DNA from: a virus
Direction: 5' to 3' (one strand)
Length of the DNA: 33,573 nucleotides
IMG/VR virus record: IMGVR_UViG_3300037847_002069
Coordinates: 1 to 33,573 of that record
Position numbers and translations under genes: made by a program. The notes under the pieces are model-generated. The model was given only the letters and a program-made list of their open reading frames with translations, made no database searches and was not told the origin of the DNA. Of this stretch, positions 7,288 to 16,000 are shown piece by piece; the stretch's first letter is position 1, and each line of letters begins with the position of its first letter.

Positions 7288-8473
7288 ATATCATCTCCTG
7301 TACTAAAGACACGGTTTCTTGAATTGTAATAGTTTCTTTGATTACAGTCAATGTAACCAAACTCACCATATCTATTTGCCCAATCCTTGTATTCTTCGGA
7401 GCAGGGCTATCAGCTTTAGATACGGGTTTTCTATCCACCTTTTTACTTGCCACCTTTGGCTTTGGACTAGGCTTTGGTTCTGATGATTCTTTTTCTTCGC
7501 TTGGTTCTTCACTGGTTTCTTGAGCGATTTCTTCTTCGACTTTTTCGCTAGTGCTTTCATTCGATTCTGTTGTTTCTGCCTCAACTTCTCCTCCTCCTTC
7601 GGTGATATTTTCTTCAATTTGTACCTCCTCAACAATAGGTTCATTAATCTCAATAACGGGTTCTTCAATTACCATATCATCTATTTCAGGTAAGTCCACA
7701 CTGACCAACTGAGTATCCACAGGTAAATCGATTGGCATATCTAAAATGACATCAGTAATTAATTCTGTTTCTAAATCTAAGCCTTCGATCACAGTATTTT
7801 CTATGACCTCTGGCTCAACAATAACTGGCTCAACAACCAATGGTTCTACAACCATAGGCTCAATAATAACTACAGGTGTTTCTGATATGGTTAAATTAAA
7901 ATTAATGTTGTCAACGATTGGTCCATACCAACCACTCCAGTTACCGGTATCAATACCTGTAATACTAAAATCAATATTGGTATTGTCTGTAGTCCAATCA
8001 GATAAAGTTTGGGTTGATAAACTATAATCTTGAGTACCATCATTGTAATCTAGTGATTGCTCTAACACATAAGTTTCAGTCGTTTCTCCATAACTTAACT
8101 GTATGGTTGCTTGTACTTTGTCATAGTCTGTACCTTGACTACACCAAGTGTTGCTATTGGCTTCATTGTTACACCCTAGTGCTGTAAACGATACATTAAT
8201 ATTATCAATATCATAACCGGGATCAAGATTACTAATGGTTTGTGATATGGTTTTACCTAAGTCTGATGACCAACGCACTGACTTACATAGACCAGAAGCA
8301 TCAGTACCACCTGCATAACAGTTACCGTCATGCTTTGTTTTAGTTGCATCTTCAACTGTCCAGTTGTTTAAACTGTCTGAGAAGTTGCTATTACTTAATA
8401 GGTTGTCCGTAGTTTCTGCCATCGCTGAATACATCAGCATCAGACCAACTACGGTTGATAGTACCATCTTCAT
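7136..8473 (-). CDS. Secreted lectin-like protein with Pro-Glu / Pro-Lys linker, 445 aa
   Basis: A Sec signal peptide is plain (MKMVLSTVVGLMLMYSAMA, cut after A19). Residues ~22-200 look like a secreted jelly-roll or carbohydrate-binding module (NLLSNSNFSDSLNNWT near the start, GNWSGWYGPIVDN near the end) with four cysteines that could pair. Residues ~205-300 are valine/proline/glutamate repeats (VVEPLVVEPVIVEPEV). Then follow an acidic stretch and a Lys-Pro segment (PKPSPKPKVASKK), giving a TonB-like extended linker. The C-terminus is basic. The protein would act in the periplasm or outside; envelope binding is inference. It overlaps the upstream gene by 83 nt and the spanin-like gene by 152 nt. 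Confidence 0.7.
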   Translation of the reverse strand: MKMVLSTVVGLMLMYSAMAETTDNLLSNSNFSDSLNNWTVEDATKTKHDGNCYAGGTDASGLCKSVRWSSDLGKTISQTISNLDPGYDIDNINVSFTALGCNNEANSNTWCSQGTDYDKVQATIQLSYGETTETYVLEQSLDYNDGTQDYSLSTQTLSDWTTDNTNIDFSITGIDTGNWSGWYGPIVDNINFNLTISETPVVIIEPMVVEPLVVEPVIVEPEVIENTVIEGLDLETELITDVILDMPIDLPVDTQLVSVDLPEIDDMVIEEPVIEINEPIVEEVQIEENITEGGGEVEAETTESNESTSEKVEEEIAQETSEEPSEEKESSEPKPSPKPKVASKKVDRKPVSKADSPAPKNTRIGQIDMVSLVTLTVIKETITIQETVSLVQEMIYEQDIDLITGSITIADIDNRSGDRWRNMVDEQFRIPYQPYRKASRKNQNR

Positions 8474-8885
8474 TGATTCTTCCTATACGTTTATATTCTG
8501 TGATTGCATCTTTACCAATCAGTCCTCTGATAGGGCAAGGACTACCTGAATTAAACATTGCTAAAAATACTCTTGGGTCTTCACAGAGAATGCTAGTGGC
8601 TGCCACAGAAAGCGAAAGAGCTTTGAGTTGTCTACTGAGTTTAATGCGTTCACATGTCTTATCAACGACATGTGTACCAAAACTACCTGAAAAGATACCT
8701 GTACCAATCGCACCTGAACGAGTCACCACACACACATCTGAACCTGACCCTATGGATAATGAAGGTGAGATTGCAGATGGTGGTGGTTGGTCTTCATACT
8801 TGATTGTGGTTTCTGCTGCATACACAATCGGAGTAAGCATGGTGCCTACTAATAATAAGATAAATAAATATATCCACTCTCTCAT
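8391..8885 (-). CDS. Secreted Cys-containing phage protein of unknown function, 164 aa
   Basis: The frame is open to 8975, but start 8885 is chosen because it places a clean Sec signal peptide at the N-terminus (MREWIYLFILLLVG to IVYA, cleavage before AETT) and is start-stop coupled to an upstream 16-codon peptide. The mature part has a proline-rich stretch (EDQPPPSAISPS) and a conserved-looking core (DVCVVTRSGAIGTGIFSGSF, CERIKLSRQLKAL, LCEDPRVFLAMFNSGSPCP) with paired cysteines. I recall similar hypothetical proteins near the fibre and lysis genes of marine phages, with no known role. Periplasmic or exported. Confidence 0.7.
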   Translation of the reverse strand: MREWIYLFILLLVGTMLTPIVYAAETTIKYEDQPPPSAISPSLSIGSGSDVCVVTRSGAIGTGIFSGSFGTHVVDKTCERIKLSRQLKALSLSVAATSILCEDPRVFLAMFNSGSPCPIRGLIGKDAITEYKRIGRINEDGTINRSWSDADVFSDGRNYGQPIK

Positions 8886-8932
8886 AATTTTTTGGTATAG
8901 ATAATACCTCTGTATACAAAAGTAATTTTCAT
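8882..8932 (-). CDS. 16-aa leader peptide coupled to secreted protein
   Basis: The ORF MKITFVYRGIIYTKKL begins at ATG 8932, preceded by AGGAGG with 5 nt spacing (plus-strand 8938-8943), the best ribosome site in this stretch. Its TGA overlaps the ATG of the 164-aa secreted protein (ATGA, 8882-8885), which has no Shine-Dalgarno of its own. The peptide therefore most likely serves as a translational coupler, although the peptide itself may be inert. Confidence 0.5.
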   Translation of the reverse strand: MKITFVYRGIIYTKKL

Positions 8933-8983
8933 GCGTACCTCCTACGAAAAAGTTTTGGTTGACCTTTTCACGCATGGTCTATG

Positions 8984-9157
8984 CTAATCTGCTTCAGCTA
9001 TGGTATTGCCTGCTGCTACCCATTCTAATATTGCTTGGTAGTGTCTGTTCGCCGTATCTATTGGAACTGACCAAGTTTTTCCATCAATAACAACTTCAAT
9101 AGATGTGTTTGTATCTGTTGCTACGTCTTTATAATATTTTGCTGATGTAATTTCCAT
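8984..9157 (-). CDS. 57-aa fibre-associated small protein (NTIAEAD type)
   Basis: A short gene starting at ATG 9157 in a TAATG overlap with the preceding fibre gene. The sequence pattern IDGKTWSVPIDTANRHYQAI followed by LEWVAAGNTIAEAD is frequent directly downstream of tail fibre genes in marine phages. It may be a fibre-associated or assembly protein; this rests on position and resemblance only. No signal or membrane segment. Confidence 0.65.
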   Translation of the reverse strand: MEITSAKYYKDVATDTNTSIEVVIDGKTWSVPIDTANRHYQAILEWVAAGNTIAEAD

Positions 9158-10251
9158 TATAACTCCGATTCAAATGCTATTTGAGCCGATGCACTTCCTG
9201 TTGCTATAACTCCACCATGACCTTGTGTGCCTGACACATTTGTTGTGAAGTCTAATCCTGCACAAGTTGTACTTGCTCTTACTAATGCAAAGTCATCACA
9301 AGCATCAGCAGTATTGTTTGCAAGTATATTATAAAAATTACTTCCTACTTCTTTATCTATTGATGGTGATGACCTCATGGTTACAGGGAAAGGTATATTC
9401 GTAGCAAATAAATTAGCATTGTAATATCCACCTGCTCCAAAGTTTTTACTGTTCTCATTGACTAACATAAAGTAATACCTCTGACATCTAGCTAAACTAT
9501 CACTAAACGATTCATGTTGAAACTCAGGTATGGTGTCTGAATTATACTCGCCTATTTCCATTTGTATGCCAGTAATTAATATATTGTTAGCTGTGCTATC
9601 GCTACAATTTACTTGACCAACAGCTTGATTAGCTGCTGTGTAATTTTCCCATGCAGTCGCAGCACTGCCACTAGAATAATTTGAACCTGCGGCAAACCAA
9701 AATTGTAAATTCATGCCATGAGTATTATCTGTACCCATTACATCTCCCCCTGTATCAGCAGGAAAATTAACAACAATTTTTTGCCAAGTATTAGCTGAAC
9801 TAATAGTATAAGTCTGCATACAATAACGATTGGTTGAACTGTTTGCATCATAAAGTCCTACAACATGAGTTCCTGTTTTAGGTGATTTCACCCATGCAGC
9901 AACAGTAACAATTTCAGCATTTGATGTACCTTTTTTAATGACTTGCATATCTTGTTTTTCAAAACGAATATTTAAAAATATAAAATCCCCAGCATCTAAA
10001 CTTGCATTTGCAGATGTACAATCCATTTTTAATGATTTACCAAAACCATAACCTGATGGAACATCTGTATCTTGTGTAATAGTCCAAGTACCAGCACCAC
10101 TCATTCTGACATACATTCTGTCTAATGTATAAGCAGAGCCAGTATGCCCAGCAAATGATGTACCTCTTTGAGCTACCTGCATATCACCATTAATAATTAA
10201 CGGTTTAGGGCTTTGTCTTCTATTGGTTGATAACTCTCTACTTATGCTCAT
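9157..10251 (-). CDS. Tail fibre tip / receptor-binding-like protein, 364 aa
   Basis: The N-terminal motif PLIINGDMQVAQRGTSFAGH followed by YTLDRMYVRMSG is typical of phage appendage proteins with a beta-sandwich, carbohydrate-binding-like fold. The middle contains GTHVVGLYDANSS and ITGIQMEIGEY, and the last ~120 residues are a variable beta-rich region with Cys-containing loops. It lies directly downstream of the long T7-type fibre gene, 14 nt away, so it is probably a second receptor-binding or fibre tip component on the virion. The target receptor cannot be predicted from the sequence. Confidence 0.75.
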   Translation of the reverse strand: MSISRELSTNRRQSPKPLIINGDMQVAQRGTSFAGHTGSAYTLDRMYVRMSGAGTWTITQDTDVPSGYGFGKSLKMDCTSANASLDAGDFIFLNIRFEKQDMQVIKKGTSNAEIVTVAAWVKSPKTGTHVVGLYDANSSTNRYCMQTYTISSANTWQKIVVNFPADTGGDVMGTDNTHGMNLQFWFAAGSNYSSGSAATAWENYTAANQAVGQVNCSDSTANNILITGIQMEIGEYNSDTIPEFQHESFSDSLARCQRYYFMLVNENSKNFGAGGYYNANLFATNIPFPVTMRSSPSIDKEVGSNFYNILANNTADACDDFALVRASTTCAGLDFTTNVSGTQGHGGVIATGSASAQIAFESEL

Positions 10252-10265
10252 ATTATTCTCCTAAC

Positions 10266-13016
10266 CTACTGTTCTGGTTCTAAAATTAATTTACCATCTG
10301 AATCTGTCAAAGCAGTATCTCTCATAAATTGATCTTGTCTTTCACCTACTACCATCCATGAGATAGTGTCTGTGCAAGTATTATCTTGTGCAGTAATCGT
10401 TAAGACATTACCTGATACCGAGCCTTTGACTGCTACCCAACCAGTTTCATTACTTGTAAAACATTGTACATCTGTATTTAATGCAACGAATGTACCATCT
10501 GTCATACCAACTGTTGTATCTATATTAACACTAGCAGTTCCACCAACTAAATCAACTTTACCTCGATAAATTAAATCAGCTTGTGGTCCTTCAATAAAAG
10601 AATGAACTAAATAATGTGAGCTATTTTTACTTTCTAATGGGTGTGGAATTTTAAATGAACCAGCACTTTTAGAAAGTGTTCCAGCAATATTGACATCACC
10701 AACACCTTTTGGTACTAATTTTATACCAATATTAGTATCACTTCCTACACCTTCTATTAATACAGGATTGTTTGTGGTAGATCCAACAACCCTTACATGG
10801 TTTACTGCACTCGCTGTGCAAAAAATATCCATTTGCGTTGCACTAGCACCTTCAAACTTAATAGTAGTAGCATTTCCACCAGCATTACTTAATTTAAGAT
10901 TACTACTAGCATCACCTTCTAGTGTTTCGTTGCCTGTGCTTCCAAAATGAAAAGTACCAGTTGATTGCATTTTAAATCTTTCGGTGCCAGAAACTTTAAA
11001 ATCTATTCGGTCATCAGTATCGGCTTGTATACTGGTATCACCATCGGCATCTAATATTAATTCTGTACCATTCATATCAATGTTAGAGCCTGTTTGTACT
11101 TCAAAGGTATTTGCCTTAAATGAAAAATCATCTGATCCACCAATCTTAATATCTATCTGGTCGTCAGTATCTGCGGTAAGAGAAGTATCACCGTCTGCAT
11201 CTAGTATAAGTTCAGCACCATTTAAGTCTGTGGCAGTTATATTAGAAGCACTGAAGGCAATAATTACAACTTCATCACTAGCTGCTGCACCAGAATCCAG
11301 TACAACAGATGTGCCATTAGTTGCAGTATAGTCAGATTCCAATAACATCTGCCCATTAAGGAAAACCATAATTTTACCTGATGTATAGGCAAGAGTATCC
11401 CCATCTGCATCAGCACCGCTAAAAGTTGTTTGTGCTGCCGTTGCAATATATTTAAAAGTGTCAATGATAGCACTACTACCACCACCTAATATCTCACCAC
11501 CGTCTACTTTTTTCAGTTGTCCATCTGTGGCATCAAGAAACATTAAATGATCGCCACTGGCTAAAGTAGTATCTACTAATCCACTTATGACACTAGGATC
11601 AAGATGTTCTTCTGAAATAGCATCGTCTGCGATTTTAGTTGCATCGATTGCATCAGCAGCAATTTTTGCAGTCGTAACTTGTAAGTCTGCAATGTGTGCT
11701 GTATCAATACTGCCATCGGTATAATGTTCTGAATCAACTGCATCGTCTGCCAGTTTTGCACCTGTAATTGCATCTGCTGCAATTTTAGCAGTGGTTACTT
11801 GCAGATCACCAATATGAGCTGTATCAATAGAGCCATCTACATAGTGTTCAGAATCTATTGAATCGTCTGCAATCTTAGCATTAGTCACTGCATCAGCATT
11901 TATCTTAGCTGTGGTAATTGCATTATTGGCTATAGTCAAGGCTCCACTATCAGCAAGCGTTGCATCACCCGATACCACATTGTCAATCCATTTAGATGTG
12001 CCTGTATCGTATAAAAGTAAAGCTCCATCGGCTGCTGATGTGACATTAACATTTCCAATATCATTTAAAACATCAGGTGAGCTAGAGTCTACATAGGCTT
12101 TGACTGACTGTTGTGTAGGAATCAAAGTTGCAGAATTACTGGACATATCGTCTTCATCTACAAATGCTGTAACGGTAATTGCACCATCGGTCAAAGACCC
12201 AAAACTAATTGTGCCTGAGGTAGTGATGGCTGAGGAACCATTATTAATAGACCCAAAGCCTGAAGTAATACTACCTGAATTCAACGCACCGACTGTCGTA
12301 ATGTTTGAAGTTGTGTCTAGTGCAGATTCAATGTAGGTTTCAAAATCTGTTAAGGCAACCTGTTTCATTACCCCACCATCATTAACTACAATACGGTCAG
12401 CATCAGCTAATGTGGTTGATGTGGCTGCTGTATCGCCGTCCATAATATTAAGTTCGGCTGTGGTTGCAGTACAACCATCAAGTATATTGAGTTCAGCAGA
12501 ACTTGCAGTAATTCCTGAAAGCTCAAAGGTAGTAACCTCTGGGTTTCCTGTGCTTGAATTAAACTGCAATAACTTACCTAAACGGTCAGCTTTTGCAGGT
12601 ATGGTCATATCAGTGGTTCCTGATATACCTTCGGTTACTGGAGCTTTTAGATTACGACTGTTTTCCTCTGATAACTGCTGTGCAAATATCACCAGAGAAT
12701 CTAAATCTGTGTTCAAGGCAGATGCTGTCAGTGATCCTGATGTTACAAAGTCTGTGGTACGAGCTAATGCCCTTGCCCCGACTAGGGTTATGGTATCACT
12801 ACTTGATGCTGCACTAGATAAGGTAACACTACCTTGTCCAGTTGATGCTGATAATGTAACGGTATAATCACTGGTTTCAGTGAGTTTAGTCGTGTTTTGA
12901 TAAACCGCTATATCACTGGTTGCAAGACACGCAAACGTAAATGCGTAAGGTCCTGTACCTGCACTTCCTGTGTATACAGCACGTCTGGTTACTGCTGCTA
13001 TGCTATAGTCTGCCAT
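10266..13016 (-). CDS. Tail fibre protein with T7 gp17-like N-terminus, 916 aa
   Basis: The frame is open to 13034, but ATG 13016 is preferred: GAGGAGGAG lies 5-13 nt upstream and the protein then begins MADYSIAAVTRRAVYTGSAG. Residues ~1-140 match the T7 gp17-type virion attachment domain (YAFTFACLATSDIAVYQNTT, SSSDTITLVGARALARTTDF, then an SEENSRNLKAP linker). The shaft is made of repeats: two 40-aa units (SEHYxDGSIDTAHI, DLQVTTAKIAADAI) and two 50-aa units (ELILDADGDTS). The C-terminal ~250 residues are beta-rich and probably distal. As a trimer it would bind the host surface. It has its own candidate promoter at 13050-13078. Confidence 0.88.
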   Translation of the reverse strand: MADYSIAAVTRRAVYTGSAGTGPYAFTFACLATSDIAVYQNTTKLTETSDYTVTLSASTGQGSVTLSSAASSSDTITLVGARALARTTDFVTSGSLTASALNTDLDSLVIFAQQLSEENSRNLKAPVTEGISGTTDMTIPAKADRLGKLLQFNSSTGNPEVTTFELSGITASSAELNILDGCTATTAELNIMDGDTAATSTTLADADRIVVNDGGVMKQVALTDFETYIESALDTTSNITTVGALNSGSITSGFGSINNGSSAITTSGTISFGSLTDGAITVTAFVDEDDMSSNSATLIPTQQSVKAYVDSSSPDVLNDIGNVNVTSAADGALLLYDTGTSKWIDNVVSGDATLADSGALTIANNAITTAKINADAVTNAKIADDSIDSEHYVDGSIDTAHIGDLQVTTAKIAADAITGAKLADDAVDSEHYTDGSIDTAHIADLQVTTAKIAADAIDATKIADDAISEEHLDPSVISGLVDTTLASGDHLMFLDATDGQLKKVDGGEILGGGSSAIIDTFKYIATAAQTTFSGADADGDTLAYTSGKIMVFLNGQMLLESDYTATNGTSVVLDSGAAASDEVVIIAFSASNITATDLNGAELILDADGDTSLTADTDDQIDIKIGGSDDFSFKANTFEVQTGSNIDMNGTELILDADGDTSIQADTDDRIDFKVSGTERFKMQSTGTFHFGSTGNETLEGDASSNLKLSNAGGNATTIKFEGASATQMDIFCTASAVNHVRVVGSTTNNPVLIEGVGSDTNIGIKLVPKGVGDVNIAGTLSKSAGSFKIPHPLESKNSSHYLVHSFIEGPQADLIYRGKVDLVGGTASVNIDTTVGMTDGTFVALNTDVQCFTSNETGWVAVKGSVSGNVLTITAQDNTCTDTISWMVVGERQDQFMRDTALTDSDGKLILEPEQ
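10920..11219 (-). repeat. Two 150-bp tandem units in the fibre shaft
   Basis: Units start at 11219 and 11069, both opening with a Gly codon of G(A/T)ELILDADGDTS and continuing with TDD(Q/R)IDxKxxG. The spacing is exactly 150 bp (50 codons). The second unit diverges towards its end. The pattern indicates in-frame tandem duplication within the fibre shaft. Confidence 0.75.
11621..11860 (-). repeat. Two 120-bp tandem units in the fibre shaft
   Basis: The 40-codon unit (ADDxxDSEHYxDGSIDTAHIx, then DLQVTTAKIAADAI) occurs twice, with the phrase gcatcgtctgc recurring on the plus strand at 120-bp spacing (about 11620, 11740, partly 11860). A truncated third unit (IADDAISEEHLDP) follows. Such units can expand or contract by recombination and change fibre length. 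Confidence 0.8.
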
Positions 13017-13049
13017 TCCTTGGCTCCTCCTCAATCCTTGAGTTAATTA

Positions 13050-13078
13050 ATTATAATCCTTACTCGTGCATTTTCCAA
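13050..13078 (-). promoter_or_regulatory. Candidate sigma70-like promoter for the tail fibre gene
   Basis: Minus strand: TTGGAA (13078-13073), 17-nt spacer, TATAAT (13055-13050). The expected transcript start near 13043 lies just ahead of the AGGAGG site and ATG 13016. It overlaps the 3' end of the 1231-aa core protein gene. A 5-bp inverted repeat CTCAA/TTGAG follows at 13031-13043. Confidence 0.5.
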
Positions 13079-16000
13079 TCTAAAAGTTGTATCTTTGGCG
13101 CACGTTTAAATTTAAAGGAATCACGGTCTATAAAGAACGATCTGCCTTCTTTTTTCAATCTTTTCTCTATTCTACGCTTTCTCTCATCATACTTAGGGTC
13201 TAGTGATTTACGCATATTATCAAATATCAGCCTATCCGTGGCTGCTCTGGTGTACCATAAATTATTATATGGGGTATACCTATCTAGGAAAGTGATTGCA
13301 TTAGGCACTAATCTATCGGTGCTATCTTTATTTCGATATAAAGCATCTTGAAATTGTTTTAAACCTAACAATCCTATAGTATCATTAGCCAATCCAAACA
13401 CTGGGCCTAATGCTGCACCAATCGGTGTCTGTCCATAACGAGTGGTATCGTGTAAGAACAAATCTCCAAAGATACCAAGACCCCCACCATACATTATCCC
13501 CATTGATAATGTTTTTGGATTCATCGTTGTAGTGTCTTCACCTTGTGCTAGATTTCTTGCGTTCATAATTAAGTAACCTGCAATGCTTGTCATGATCAGT
13601 CCTTGTAAGGGATAGATATAGCGCATGTGTCCGGGATGTTTAGCCATAGTGTTAATAGCACGAGCGCCTTGAGTATACAAAATAGTCATAGGAAAGTTTT
13701 TAAATAAAAATACATTTCTTAAAACCTCTCCACCAACTGTCCCCGGCTGATAACCTTGCATCATATCAGCACGACTACGAGCCATATATGATGGTACGGC
13801 TGTTTCAGTTTCACTAAACATGTAGGTATAAAATTTTTGTCTAATGTTTGGGTCTTCAATATCAGCAACCCTTAGATAAGTCACCTTAGTATCATTGACT
13901 GACTTATATAAAGGAACTTTAGCTAACGCCTCATGGTCAGCTTTAGTAATACCATAACGTTGATACATAAATTTGATGTTGTCATCTAAACTATCAAATG
14001 ATTTATTAGCAATATTTTTAAGGTGAAATTGAAACTCATACTTGAACGCTGTACGCCCTGCAATCGTACCCGGTTGTAATAAACTAATCTTCATCAAGTT
14101 TTGTGCCATCCATGAAAATGGACCATTGCCTAAGACTTCACCGTGAATACGAGTGTTTGCTCTGATTTCTTCTGCAATCTCCATACCTACGACACGAGCT
14201 TCACGAGCAATATCTTTGTTACCGGCCATAAACTTAACATAATTATTTATGGTGTTTTTAGCAGGCATACCATTAATCGAGCGAGTAATATAGCCATAGG
14301 ATAAATCAGCAAGAGAGGCTAGGTACGCACTACCTAATTGTGCGGTAACTAATAAGGCTCTCATCTCACGTCCAAAGGTAGACCAGTTATGATTTTGTGG
14401 TACGTTGTCTGTGCCACGAATATGATCAAATAAACGGTCAAATGCACCACTTTCCCTTCTACGTCCTAATACTCGTGCATCAAAATCTTGAGCAAATTTA
14501 AGAATACCTTTAGAATTTTTGATGACATCTGGTCCAAAAACTTTCATTAAGGCAATATCATTACTCATGTGATTAAAATATTTAGATAACGAATGGACTG
14601 GATTTTCACCATATTCTTTAGCATAAGCTAAATAATTGTCTGCACTTGAGAATATTAAATAACGCATTTGATCATCACGAGTTTTTATGCTTGCTGTATC
14701 TGACAAACTTTTAAAAGGTTCTCTTGCACTACCTAAACTAATGTCTTCATGTATTTCTTTTAAAATTCTACGCATTTCTAACTGACCTGCTTCATTTAAA
14801 CTGTTGTCAGCATTTAAGAATTTTTTGTCCATCCCAAAATTTTGTGCTGTTCGTTCAGTGTCCAGTTTAGGTAAAATAAAATCTACCCAATCTTCATCAA
14901 ACACTTTGCCAACTTTTATTTGATTGTGTGCTTGTGGAAAATAATTATTGAGTTTTGCAATATTGCTACCGTAATGATTTTTTAAGGTACGAGCATCTTC
15001 TAAAGCAAGAGCAAAACGTTTAGCAATCAAGCCTGCCATCTCATCTCCGGTTGCCTCACCATACATTTCACGCACAATATTATCCATATCGTGTTCGTCC
15101 ATTTTATTCCATTTAACTTTATGTAACTTAGGATCATCTAATCGGTTCATAAAGTCTTGAAAGATTGCACGTTGAGTTGATGATACATTTCCCGGCATAA
15201 CATTTCTGGAAAAAGATATTTCTAAAAAGTCAGTTGCTAATTTTTGCATAGACATGTAACGACCAATATTAGTTTTCTCGTTTTTAACTTTTTGCTCAAG
15301 CAGTTGCGATATCAAACGTACACGAGCATTATCGTTAAGTAATTGTTGTCTTCTTGCTTCTGCATCTTTTGGTAAATTAGCTTTGTATTTTTTAGAATCA
15401 TCTACTCCAAGCTCACGAAATCTATCTTTGACAAACTTAGCATCTAGTTTAGACAGTTTAACTTTGCCTTGTTTTAAGACTTCATTGAAATCATTTTGAG
15501 CTTTGGTTGCATTTTTAAAAATATCGTCTTCTGCAATGTCATCAACCTTTAATGCCCACTCACCCACTTCATCATCCCAATTCAAATGTTTTTGACTGAC
15601 TACTGAGTTATGGACTTCTACATGATAATTATGGTGATCCATAATACCATTTAAATTTCTCCTTTGCTTTTTAGTAAATTTTACGTTGTATGCTGTTGTA
15701 ATGTCATCAATCGCTTTGTCAACATTTTCTATGCCTTGGATTGGTTGATAATCTTTTCTAACATAATTTTTACTAAATTGCATATTATCTGAGGCTTGCG
15801 CTATTTTTTTAACATGTTCAATTACTTGCTTAGGGGTCAACTGTTCAACTGGCCCTTGCATAATAGTTGATGTTTTATGATACGCATCATCAATTAAATC
15901 TAATGTCTTAGCATCACCGTTAAATATTCTTTTGAGTAAGACCCTACCAAGTTCTCCAGTCGCTCCAATGCCACCGCCAAGTATTGCACCGGCTGCCCAT

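Noticed and set aside
8455-8904. Plus-strand ORF of 149 codons
   Set aside because: Antisense to the signal-peptide-bearing 164-aa gene, no ribosome site, and composition of a reverse-frame shadow.
12412-12867. Plus-strand ORF of 151 codons, Val/Ser-rich
   Set aside because: Antisense to the low-complexity tail fibre gene. Ser/Val-rich composition is what reverse complement of Thr/Asp/Ala codons gives.
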